Of a stretch of DNA of 6,072 nucleotides, positions 1 to 6,072 are shown piece by piece. The notes beneath the pieces are model-generated. The model searched no databases and was not told where the DNA came from. It saw only the letters and a list, made by a program, of their open reading frames with translations. This stretch comes from Halanaerobiaceae bacterium (GTDB taxonomy: Bacteria; Bacillota; Halanaerobiia; Halanaerobiales; Halarsenatibacteraceae), in contig PWHA01000298.1 in NCBI GenBank assembly GCA_003554685.1, positions 1 through 6,072 on the forward strand, given 5' to 3'. Made by a program: the position numbers and the translations under genes. Every line of letters begins with the position of its first letter. The first letter of the stretch is position 1.

Positions 1-1777
1 CATCAACCTGCCATTTTTCAGCAAACTTATCCCGTACTTTCTCGTCATCTACTTTCTGATATCCTGGAAAAACATTGGGAAGTCCGCCCAGATCACAGGC
101 TCCCTGGACATTGCTCTGACCCCTCAAAGGATTTACTCCCGTGCTCTCCCGACCGATATTACCGGTCAGCATCGCCAGACAGCAGAGAGAGGTCACATTG
201 GCGGTACCGGTGACATGCTGGGTAATCCCCATAGCATAGTAAATAGCTCCCCTATCAGCTTCAGCAAACATTCGGGCTGCTTTTCTAATATCTTCAGCCG
301 GAACCCCGGTAATTTCTGCTGCTCTTTCCGGAGGATACTGGCTGACAATTTCCTCGACCTCAGAATAATTTTCTGTTCGTTCTTCAATAAACTCTTTATC
401 CTGGAGGTCTTCTTCTATTATGACATGCATCATGCCATTAATTAGAGCAATGTCAGTTCCAGGACGCTGCTGCAGGAAGATGTCAGCTTCTTCAGCCAGC
501 TCAATCCGACGGGGATCTGCTACAATCAGTTTGGCTCCCCGACGGGCTGCCTTTTTCATCCGGCTGCCTATAACCGGATGATTTTCAGTAGGATTGGAGC
601 CGGTAACAAACATGACATCCAGTCCATCAATTTCTGCTATCGAGTTGGTCATTGCTCCACTACCAAAACTTTTGGCCAGACCGGCCACAGTGGAGGAGTG
701 TCACAATCGAGCACAGTGGTCGATGGTATGGGTGCCGATTGAAGCACGCATCAGTTTCTGAATTAAATAATTCTCTTCGTTGCTGCAGCGAGCCGAACAA
801 AGGGCACCAAAGGCTTCAGCTCCGTGATCTCGCTTGATTCGCCTGAAATTATCTGCCACATAATCCAGAGCCTCTTCCCAGTCCGTTTCTTTAAATTCAC
901 CGCTTTCTTTGTCTTTAATTAAGGGTTTTGTCAGGCGGTCAGGATGATCAATAAATTCATAGCCAAAACGCCCCTTAACACAGGCTTCACCATCGGGGTT
1001 GGGCAGATTGTCCCGGTAGATTGAGCCTGCTCCTACCACTTTATTGTTCCGGGATTTCAATTCCAGTTTGCAGCCCACACCGCAGTAGCCGCAGGTAGTT
1101 TCTGTCTTTTTAAGCTGATATTCCCGCCCCTCTCCCAGAGAAGGAGCATAACTTAAAGCCCCGGTTGGGCATATTTCCACGCACTGACCGCAGAAAACAC
1201 AGCTGGAATCTTCATCACCCAGATCCTTCTTCAAAGCAGCCCCAACCTTTGCTGCAAATCCTCTTTCCACAAATTCAATAGCATCGGAACATTGAACCTC
1301 CTGGTCAACCCTGGTGCAGCGGCCGCAAAGGATGCACTTATCTGGATCATGTTCAATAAAAGGATTATCTCTTTCAATGGTAAAGCGAGGTTCTTCTTTG
1401 AAACCCCCGTAAGGAGGTTCATCAATTCCAAACTCATAGGCTAAATCCTGCAATTCACAGTTTCCATCAGCCTCACAGGTCATGCAGTCATTGGGGTGAT
1501 CGGACAGCAAAAGCTCAATGACAGTTTTTCTGGCTCTCCGCAATCTTTTATTCTCGGTTTCAATTACCATTCCATCAGCAACCTTTGTCGTACAGGATGG
1601 CATTAAATTTCCGGATTTCTTGTTTTCAATCAAACAAACCCGGCAGGCTCCGCAGTCACTTATTACGGAATGATGACACAATGTTGGTATATCATATCCA
1701 AGTTCACTGGCTGCTGATAATATGGTCCGGTCATCATCAACCTGATAGCTACTTCCGTTTATGGAGATTTCAGCCAT
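1..1777 (-). CDS. fdhA: Selenocysteine-containing formate dehydrogenase, catalytic (alpha) subunit, 3' end outside the window
   Basis: Interconverts formate and CO2 at a Mo/W-bis-pterin site; cytoplasmic, as no signal peptide or Tat motif is seen. With the start at 1777, 592 residues are visible and roughly 300 are missing. Domains in order: NuoG-like [2Fe-2S] fold (C34, C45, C48, C62); His-Cys3 [4Fe-4S] motif (H94, C98, C101, C107); two further [4Fe-4S] motifs (C148, C151, C154 and C193, C196, C199, C203); molybdopterin-oxidoreductase [4Fe-4S] motif (C229, C232, C236, C266); then the pterin domains. The in-frame TGA at 701-703 is residue 359 and aligns with the catalytic selenocysteine; it is followed by the catalytic His (H360), TGSNPTENHP (392-401) and NPLRGQSNVQG (549-559). 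R552 lies 193 residues after Sec, as I recall for Sec140/Arg333 of E. coli FdhF. The start at 1777 is preferred over ATG 1801 because AAGGAG lies 9 nt upstream, while 1801 has no ribosome site. Odd point: D158 replaces an expected cluster Cys. The family assignment is very secure. Confidence 0.96.
655..697 (-). promoter_or_regulatory. Bacterial SECIS element inside fdhA, just after the UGA
   Basis: On the mRNA the outer arms CUCCACU (695-689) and AGUGGAG (661-655) pair over 7 bp. An inner hairpin, UGGCC (687-683) with GGCCA (677-673), closes a five-base GGUCU loop (682-678). GGU is the seventh codon after UGA, and the GGU CUG pair encodes Gly-Leu. As I recall E. coli fdhF, both the loop sequence and its spacing match there, where the loop is contacted by SelB. 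The 3' side has an 11-nt asymmetric bulge between the two stems, so the lower stem is less certain than the apical hairpin. Pairings were found by eye. Confidence 0.85.
701..703 (-). other. In-frame UGA codon read as selenocysteine (Sec359 of FdhA)
   Basis: TGA on the minus strand lies between HCARL and HSSTVAGLAKSFG. The frame stays open for 233 further codons, to the window edge, and these encode recognisable formate dehydrogenase sequence. This is the standard position of the active-site Sec (or Cys) that ligates Mo/W in the family. Reading it needs SelA, SelB, SelD and tRNA-Sec (selC), none of which are in the window. Confidence 0.96.
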
Positions 1778-1786
1778 GTTACCAAA

Positions 1787-1792
1787 CTCCTT
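1787..1792 (-). promoter_or_regulatory. Shine-Dalgarno site that decides the fdhA start
   Basis: AAGGAG on the minus strand, 9 nt before ATG 1777. It lies inside the reading frame that would begin at ATG 1801, which has only AT-rich sequence upstream. This argues for the shorter N-terminus, MAEISINGSS, which also starts right at the beginning of the ferredoxin fold. Confidence 0.75.
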
Positions 1793-1816
1793 TTCTGGCA
1801 TTTTTGTAATTATATT

Positions 1817-3688
1817 TCATTCTTTTTGTCCTGGAACAATTTCTATTGCTGAAAAGGGACATTCCTCAATGCAGTTTCCACAGCGGATGCAGATATCATC
1901 ATACAGAATATAGGGATCTCCTCCCGGCTCGCCCTCAATTGCCTCCACAGGACAGACCCGGCGGCAACGATCACAGGCTCTGCATTCCTCTTCAATTATA
2001 TTATAATAAATTAAATCCTGACAGACTCCGGCCGGACAGGCCTTATCATAAATATGAGCTTCATATTCGTCTTTAAAATACTGAATGGTGCTGATAACCG
2101 GATTGGGAGCAGTTTGTCCCAGTCCGCATAAAGAAGTATCTATAATGTCTTCACCCAGTCTTTCAAGCAGTTCAATGTCCCCCTCTTGACCTTCACCTGA
2201 AGTAATTCTATTTAGAATTTCCAGCATTCTCCTGGTACCAATCCGGCAGGGAGGGCATTCACCGCAGGATTCATCCTGGGTAAAATCAAGGAAAAATTTG
2301 GCCACATCAACCATGCAGGTATCTTCATCCATCACCACCAGCCCTCCGGATCCCATAATGGAACCCACTTCAGATAGTCTGTCAAAATCTACCGGAATAT
2401 CCAGCAGATCTTTGGGAATGCAGCCTCCCGAAGGGCCTCCAGATTGCACAGCTTTAACTTCTTTACCTCCTGGAATTCCTCCACCTACATCAAAAACTAT
2501 CTCTCTCAGCGTTATCCCCATTGGAACCTCAATCAGGCCGGTATTATTGACCTTTCCAACCAGAGAAAATATTTTTGACCCTTTGCTGTTTTCGGTACCT
2601 ATGGAGTTAAACCAGTCAGCTCCATTTTTAATTATTAAGGGGACATTTCCCAGGGTCTCAACATTATTTATATTGGTTGGTTGGCCCCAGAGGCCGCTAG
2701 TGGCAGGAAAGGGTGGTTTGGGTCGGGGCATTCCTCTTTTCCCTTCAATTGAAGCCATCAGAGCCGTTTCCTCTCCACAGATAAAGGCCCCGGCACCTTC
2801 CATAATTTCAACTTCAAAACTAAAGCCGGAACCTAAAATATTTTCACCCAGCAATCCCCATTCTCTGGCCTGCTCAATTGCTATATTGATGTGCTTTACA
2901 GCCAGCGGATACTCCGCTCTCACATAAATAAATCCCTGAGAAGCTCCAATTGCATAAGCTCCAATCATCATGCCTTCCAGAACCAGGTGAGGATTTCCTT
3001 CCAGAATACTTCTATCCATATAGGCCCCCGGGTCACCTTCATCAGAGTTGCAAATTACATATTTGGGGTCAGAGTCCTCCTGATAGGTGAGTTTCCATTT
3101 CTGACCGGTTGGAAAACCTCCCCCGCCCCTACCCCGGAGTCCGGAATTTACAACTTCTTCAATTACTTCTTCCTGCGACATATTAAAAAGAGCTTCAACC
3201 AGCCCGGAATAACCATCTACCGAAAAATAGTCTTCAATTCTGGTCGGTGAGATATATCCGTTATTTTTAAAAACCAATCTCTCCTGATTTTGATAAAAGG
3301 GTATATCCTCTTCTTTTAAGATTTTTTCCTCAGTTTCGGGATCCTGATACTCCAGCCTGGATATTGATTCACCTTTGAGAACAGTCTTTTCTATTATCTC
3401 CTCCACATCATCGGGCTGAATATTGCAGTAAAAATTGCCAGCAGGCCTGATAACCATTAAGGGACCCTTTTCACAAAATCCCTGGCATCCGGTAACTTTC
3501 AAGCTGATAGATTCCTGCAGATTTTTTTCTGCAAGCTTTTCATCCATTTCTTTTATAACTTCCCGACAGCCAGAGCCCTCGCAGCCCGTTCCCCCGCACA
3601 TAGTAATGAAGGTCTCAATCTTATCCCGGGCAGCTTTAGCCTGTTTCTGATACTGTTCTAAATCTCTGGGAGATGATACTTTTGCCAT
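1817..3688 (-). CDS. nuoF: NuoF/HydB-like NAD(P)H- and FMN-binding iron-sulfur subunit of the formate dehydrogenase
   Basis: Diaphorase subunit of 623 residues that exchanges electrons between NAD(P)(H), through FMN, and iron-sulfur clusters. Domains in order: N-terminal thioredoxin-like [2Fe-2S] domain (about 22-105; C31, C36, C68, C72, with an additional C41); the Nuo51 flavin/NADH core with the glycine-rich GRGGGGFPTG (186-195) and GAGAFICGEETAL (298-310); an SLBB-type segment (about 374-425); the NADH_4Fe-4S domain (ESCGECPPCRIGTRR, C475, C478, C481 and C521); and a C-terminal bacterial-ferredoxin module with two [4Fe-4S] motifs (C569, C572, C575, C579; C600, C603, C606, C610). The extra modules at both ends make it longer than plain complex I NuoF (about 430-450 residues) and match the HydB type found with [FeFe]-hydrogenases and NAD(P)-linked formate dehydrogenases. 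It starts 11 nt after the nuoE-like gene. Its TGA stop is in frame with fdhA, 39 nt upstream of the fdhA start. Physiological cofactor (NAD or NADP) and bifurcation cannot be read from the sequence. Confidence 0.95.
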   Translation of the reverse strand: MAKVSSPRDLEQYQKQAKAARDKIETFITMCGGTGCEGSGCREVIKEMDEKLAEKNLQESISLKVTGCQGFCEKGPLMVIRPAGNFYCNIQPDDVEEIIEKTVLKGESISRLEYQDPETEEKILKEEDIPFYQNQERLVFKNNGYISPTRIEDYFSVDGYSGLVEALFNMSQEEVIEEVVNSGLRGRGGGGFPTGQKWKLTYQEDSDPKYVICNSDEGDPGAYMDRSILEGNPHLVLEGMMIGAYAIGASQGFIYVRAEYPLAVKHINIAIEQAREWGLLGENILGSGFSFEVEIMEGAGAFICGEETALMASIEGKRGMPRPKPPFPATSGLWGQPTNINNVETLGNVPLIIKNGADWFNSIGTENSKGSKIFSLVGKVNNTGLIEVPMGITLREIVFDVGGGIPGGKEVKAVQSGGPSGGCIPKDLLDIPVDFDRLSEVGSIMGSGGLVVMDEDTCMVDVAKFFLDFTQDESCGECPPCRIGTRRMLEILNRITSGEGQEGDIELLERLGEDIIDTSLCGLGQTAPNPVISTIQYFKDEYEAHIYDKACPAGVCQDLIYYNIIEEECRACDRCRRVCPVEAIEGEPGGDPYILYDDICIRCGNCIEECPFSAIEIVPGQKE

Positions 3689-3694
3689 TATAAC

Positions 3695-3702
3695 CCTCCT
3701 TA
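3695..3702 (-). promoter_or_regulatory. Shine-Dalgarno site overlapping the nuoE stop codon
   Basis: TAAGGAGG on the minus strand: the TAA (3702-3700) is the stop of the nuoE-like gene and AGGAGG (3700-3695) is the ribosome site of the nuoF-like gene, 6 nt before ATG 3688. The overlap suggests translational coupling of the two subunits. Confidence 0.85.
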
Positions 3703-4167
3703 CTCCAGCTCAGTAATTAAATCAGAAATCTTCTTTTTAGTCATATTACCGTGAAATTCTCCGTTAACCAGTATTACAGGTGCAACTGCACAGGAACCTA
3801 CACATCTGGCTGTTTCCAGGGAAAATTTTTGGTCTTCTGTCACCTGGCCAACCTTGATATCAAGATTTCTTTCCAGTTCAGCCACCAGCAGGGGTGCTCC
3901 CCGGACATGACAGGCAGTACCGGTACATACCACAATATGATTTTCTCCAAGAGGTTTCAGGCGAAATTCATTGTAAAAAGAAGCAACCCCTGATAAACTA
4001 GCCAGTGAAACCCCCAGTTTTCGAGCGGCTCTTTTCATGGCTTCTTCCGGCAGCCAGCCATAGGTTTTTTGAATATCCTGTAGCACAGGTATTAGAGGAG
4101 ATTTTTTCTGAGCCTCCTCTTTATTTTTTTCAACAATTTCATCTACCCTTTCCAGTTCTAATTCCAA
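3700..4167 (-). CDS. nuoE: NuoE-like thioredoxin-fold [2Fe-2S] subunit of the formate dehydrogenase
   Basis: A 155-residue protein of the complex I 24 kDa (NuoE/HydC) family, close to the usual bacterial length. An N-terminal helical region (about 1-65, with LIPVLQDIQKTYGWLP at 25-40) is followed by the thioredoxin-like [2Fe-2S] domain with the C-x4-C...C-x3-C ligand pattern: C81 and C86 (CTGTAC) and C122 and C126 (CVGSC). It partners the NuoF-like subunit and probably carries a low-potential cluster near the FMN. The start is TTG at 4167, read as fMet: a perfect GGAGGTGA lies just upstream, an in-frame TAG directly precedes the TTG, and the next in-frame ATG (residue 44) would remove conserved sequence. 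First gene of the likely three-gene operon. No other complex I genes are present, so a role in formate dehydrogenase is more likely than in respiratory complex I. Confidence 0.94.
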   Translation of the reverse strand: MELELERVDEIVEKNKEEAQKKSPLIPVLQDIQKTYGWLPEEAMKRAARKLGVSLASLSGVASFYNEFRLKPLGENHIVVCTGTACHVRGAPLLVAELERNLDIKVGQVTEDQKFSLETARCVGSCAVAPVILVNGEFHGNMTKKKISDLITELE

Positions 4168-4172
4168 CTATT

Positions 4173-4180
4173 TCACCTCC
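4173..4180 (-). promoter_or_regulatory. Perfect Shine-Dalgarno site for the TTG-started nuoE-like gene
   Basis: GGAGGTGA on the minus strand, with GGAGG 8 nt before TTG 4167. The strong match to the anti-Shine-Dalgarno sequence may offset the weak TTG initiation codon. Confidence 0.85.
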
Positions 4181-4217
4181 AGTAATGAGATTGATAAATG
4201 TATTATTTCTGCTACAT

Positions 4218-4241
4218 TTGATTAAATCCTTGATTTAATCC
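4218..4241. repeat. Tandem 12-bp repeat that is also an inverted repeat; possible operator
   Basis: On the plus strand TTGATTAAATCC (4218-4229) is followed directly by TTGATTTAATCC (4230-4241), differing at one base. The same DNA forms a perfect 9-bp inverted repeat, GATTAAATC (4220-4228) and GATTTAATC (4232-4240), around a 3-bp CTT spacer. Its place upstream of the operon fits a regulator-binding site. It does not match the FNR or Rex consensus well, so no regulator is named. Confidence 0.45.
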
Positions 4242-4287
4242 TGAAAATAGATAAAAATTCATAACACTATTATTAAATTCAAGAAAC

Positions 4288-4303
4288 AAAGGAAAAATCC
4301 TTT
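4288..4303 (-). terminator. Weak hairpin downstream of valS, possible terminator
   Basis: On the minus strand AAAGGA and TCCTTT pair over 6 bp around a TTTT loop, about 20 nt after the valS stop. The stem is short and AT-rich and is followed by GTTTCTTG rather than a clean T-run, so termination would be inefficient and some read-through into the formate dehydrogenase genes is possible. Confidence 0.25.
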
Positions 4304-4324
4304 AGTTGATAATCAAAGAATAAT

Positions 4325-6072
4325 CTAAGCTTTTAATTCTTGAATTCTCTCAGAAATCCTGCTTAACTGCCGGTTATATTCCTCCAGTTTTTCTCTTTCT
4401 GCCTCAACCAGATCTTCCGGTGCCTGGTTAACAAAGCCCTCATTGGCCAGTTTACCCTCAGCCCGCTTTATCTCTGATTTTATTTCCTCCCGTTCTTTCT
4501 CCAGCCTGGCAATCTCTTCTTCTATATCAACCATATCCTCCAGAGGTAGAATAATATCAATATCCTGAACCACCGCAGAAGCTGCTTTATCCGGTCTCTC
4601 ACTAATTTCCTGCCCGATAGTTACCCTGTCCAGACCGGCAAGAGCTTTGAGATAATTCTCTGCCTGCTGCAGCAGCTCAATGCTCTCCTGCTCAGCTGAG
4701 AGGACTGCAGTGATTTTCTGGCCGGGATCTATCTTCATCTCATTGCGTATATTCCGAATTGAGCGGATTACCTCTTTAATCAGCTCCAGATCTCTTGTTG
4801 AATCAAGAAACTGATAATCCGGCTGAACCTCGGGCCAGTCCTGAATCATAATACTCTCACCGGTCCCGGGCAGCTTCTGCCAGATTTCTTCGGTAATGAA
4901 GGGCATAACCGGATGAAGAAGTTTTAAAATATTGGCCAGAATATACTGACCTATCCGGGCAGCCTGTCTGACATCCTCGGGATTATCATCCTGGTAAAGG
5001 CGGGGTTTAATCAGCTCCAGATACCAGTCACAAAATTCACTCCAGATGAAGTCATAGAGAGTTTTACTGACTTCACCGAATAAATATTTTTCCATGTTTT
5101 TGTTAACTTTTTCAACAACATCATTAAAGCATTTGAGAATCCATTTTTCTGCCAGGGTAAAATCTTCTTGCTGATAATGGGTTATATCCAGCCCGTCGCT
5201 TTCCTCAAGATGCATCAGCATGAAGCGGGCTGCATTCCAGATTTTATTGGCAAAGTTACGGCTGGCTTCCAGCCTTTCCTCCCGAAAACGCATCTCATTG
5301 CCGGGGGTATTGCCGGTGATCAGCATAAAGCGCAGGGCATCGGCCCCGTAATCCTCAATAACCTCCAGAGGATCAACCCCGTTACCCAGCGATTTGCTCA
5401 TTTTCCGGCCCAGAGCATCACGAATCAGCCCGTGGACATAAACATCGCTGAAGGGCTTCTCCCCCTGAAAATGCAGACCCATAAAGATCATCCGGGCCAC
5501 CCAGAAGAAAATTATATCCCGTCCGGTAACCAGCACATCGGTGGGATAGTAAAAATCCAGATCCTCAGTCTCCTCCGGCCAGCCCAGCGTGGAGAAGGGC
5601 CAGAGGGCTGAGCTGAACCAGGTGTCCAGGACATCTTCATCCTGCTTTAGATTCTGACTGTCACAGTTCTGACAGCTTTTTGGTTCCTCCCGCGCTACAT
5701 TAATTTCGCCACAGTCCTGGCAGTACCAGACCGGTATCCGGTGTCCCCACCAGAGCTGACGGGAAATGCACCAGTCCTTGATGTTCTCCATCCAGTTCAG
5801 ATAGACCCGGGAAAAACGGTCAGGCACAAATTTAATATCTCCCTCCTTAACCGCCTCAATTGCCGGCTCAGCCAGCGGCTCCATCTCAACAAACCACTGC
5901 TTGGAGACCATGGGCTCCGCAATCTCATCACAGCGGTAGCACCGGCCCACACCATGCTGATGCTCTTCAATTTTAACCAGATAACCTTCTGCCTTCAGGT
6001 CAGCAACCAGCTGTTCCCGGCATTCTTCTCTTGTCATACCGGCATATTCTCCAGCTGCTTCAGTCATTTTCC
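4325..6072 (-). CDS. valS: Valyl-tRNA synthetase, C-terminal part (5' end outside the window)
   Basis: Class I aminoacyl-tRNA synthetase that charges tRNA-Val in the cytoplasm. About 581 residues are visible, of about 880 usual; the catalytic HIGH motif and part of the editing domain lie upstream of the window. Numbering from the internal ATG at 6067: the end of the editing region with EPMVSKQWFVEM (51-62); the catalytic-fold segment DWCISRQLWWGHRIPVWYC (98-116); two CxxC pairs, C116/C119 and C132/C135, that could bind zinc; DVLDTWFSSALWPF (145-158); the KMSKS loop (222-226) needed for adenylate formation; the anticodon-binding helical domain (about 280-430); and a charged C-terminal coiled coil (about 510-580), the tRNA-binding arm typical of ValRS. 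Stop is TAG at 4325-4327. The ATG at 6067 is not the start: the frame is open to the window edge and the family needs about 300 more N-terminal residues. It is a housekeeping gene, probably transcribed separately from the downstream operon. Confidence 0.97.
   Translation of the reverse strand, partial: KMTEAAGEYAGMTREECREQLVADLKAEGYLVKIEEHQHGVGRCYRCDEIAEPMVSKQWFVEMEPLAEPAIEAVKEGDIKFVPDRFSRVYLNWMENIKDWCISRQLWWGHRIPVWYCQDCGEINVAREEPKSCQNCDSQNLKQDEDVLDTWFSSALWPFSTLGWPEETEDLDFYYPTDVLVTGRDIIFFWVARMIFMGLHFQGEKPFSDVYVHGLIRDALGRKMSKSLGNGVDPLEVIEDYGADALRFMLITGNTPGNEMRFREERLEASRNFANKIWNAARFMLMHLEESDGLDITHYQQEDFTLAEKWILKCFNDVVEKVNKNMEKYLFGEVSKTLYDFIWSEFCDWYLELIKPRLYQDDNPEDVRQAARIGQYILANILKLLHPVMPFITEEIWQKLPGTGESIMIQDWPEVQPDYQFLDSTRDLELIKEVIRSIRNIRNEMKIDPGQKITAVLSAEQESIELLQQAENYLKALAGLDRVTIGQEISERPDKAASAVVQDIDIILPLEDMVDIEEEIARLEKEREEIKSEIKRAEGKLANEGFVNQAPEDLVEAEREKLEEYNRQLSRISERIQELKA

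Larger units (their letters stand above)
4181..4324 (-). other. AT-rich intergenic region between valS and the formate dehydrogenase genes
   Basis: About 144 bp with no plausible gene. It holds a weak hairpin at 4288-4303 near the valS end, a short palindrome TTGATTATCAA at 4306-4316, and a 24-bp tandem/inverted repeat at 4218-4241 about 50 bp before the nuoE start. It is the natural place for the operon promoter, but I find no -35/-10 pair with good sequence and spacing; TTGAAT near 4278 lacks a matching -10 about 17 nt on. No sigma-54 GG/GC signature is evident. Confidence 0.5.

Noticed and set aside
193..445. Small open frames on both strands at 193-387 and 215-445
   Set aside because: They overlap the post-Sec part of fdhA in other frames; the fdhA frame explains this DNA.
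701..1801. fdhA as a truncated or pseudogenised 366-residue protein
   Set aside because: The TGA is at the conserved Sec position, is followed by a SECIS-like hairpin, and the downstream frame is intact with conserved catalytic residues.
1778..1801. Upstream ATG at 1801 as the fdhA start (adds MPEKEFGN)
   Set aside because: No ribosome site precedes it, and the AAGGAG for ATG 1777 lies inside the extension.
2298..2927. Plus-strand open frame of 209 codons
   Set aside because: It lies wholly antisense to the well-supported nuoF-like gene, has a Pro/Ser/Thr-rich composition typical of a shadow frame, and resembles no family I know.
1817..4167. The nuoE/nuoF-like pair as part of respiratory complex I
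   Set aside because: No membrane or other Nuo genes are adjacent, the NuoF-like protein has the longer HydB-type architecture, and fdhA follows directly.
4306..4316. TTGATTATCAA palindrome as an FNR/CRP-type site
   Set aside because: The half sites look FNR-like, but the spacer is 1 bp instead of 4 bp, and it lies close to the valS stop with no clear promoter nearby.
5168..5611. Plus-strand open frame of 147 codons
   Set aside because: Antisense to conserved valS sequence including the KMSKS region; a shadow of the coding strand.
1..6072. CRISPR arrays, tRNA or rRNA genes, insertion sequences, attachment sites
   Set aside because: No spaced repeats, cloverleaf-like segments, transposase sequence or terminal inverted repeats were seen; almost all of the window is coding.

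Overview
The window carries four protein genes, all on the minus strand, so transcription runs from high to low coordinates. In order of transcription they are: the 3' two thirds of valS (valyl-tRNA synthetase; 5' end outside the window), a gap of about 157 bp, then a tight three-gene cluster encoding a NuoE-like [2Fe-2S] subunit, a NuoF/HydB-like flavin and iron-sulfur subunit, and the catalytic subunit of a molybdenum/tungsten formate dehydrogenase (fdhA; 3' end outside the window).

The central observation is that fdhA does not end at the TGA at 701-703. The reading frame continues without interruption to the window edge and encodes the rest of a normal formate dehydrogenase. The TGA lies exactly where the catalytic selenocysteine of this family sits (HCARL-Sec-HSSTVAGL). 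The mRNA directly after it folds into a bacterial SECIS-type hairpin with a GGUCU apical loop, at the same codon spacing as in E. coli fdhF. A standard gene caller would report a truncated 358-366 residue protein plus unannotated sequence at 1-700. The correct reading is one selenoprotein gene, of which 592 residues are visible.

The three subunits fit a soluble, cytoplasmic, NAD(P)-linked formate dehydrogenase of the FdhA + NuoE/NuoF (HydB/HydC-like) type. Formate is oxidised (or CO2 reduced) at the Mo/W-pterin and selenocysteine site of FdhA. Electrons pass along the iron-sulfur chain of FdhA to the FMN/NAD site of the NuoF-like subunit. The extra C-terminal 2x[4Fe-4S] module and N-terminal thioredoxin-like [2Fe-2S] module of that subunit resemble those of electron-bifurcating complexes, so a ferredoxin-coupled reaction is possible but is inferred only.

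Regulation and layout: the nuoE-like gene starts with TTG behind a perfect Shine-Dalgarno sequence and directly after an in-frame TAG. The Shine-Dalgarno sequence of the nuoF-like gene overlaps the nuoE-like stop codon. The nuoF-like gene ends in a TGA that is in frame with fdhA, so this operon appears to use UGA once as a stop and once as selenocysteine. The AT-rich valS-nuoE gap holds a 24-bp tandem/inverted repeat that could be an operator, and a weak hairpin after valS.

The organism is probably an anaerobic bacterium with selenocysteine machinery. The strong AGGAGG-type ribosome sites, moderate base composition and the Clostridia-like formate dehydrogenase suggest Bacillota (Clostridia or Halanaerobiales-like), but this is a low-confidence guess. 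The parts are known families; I see no wholly new system.
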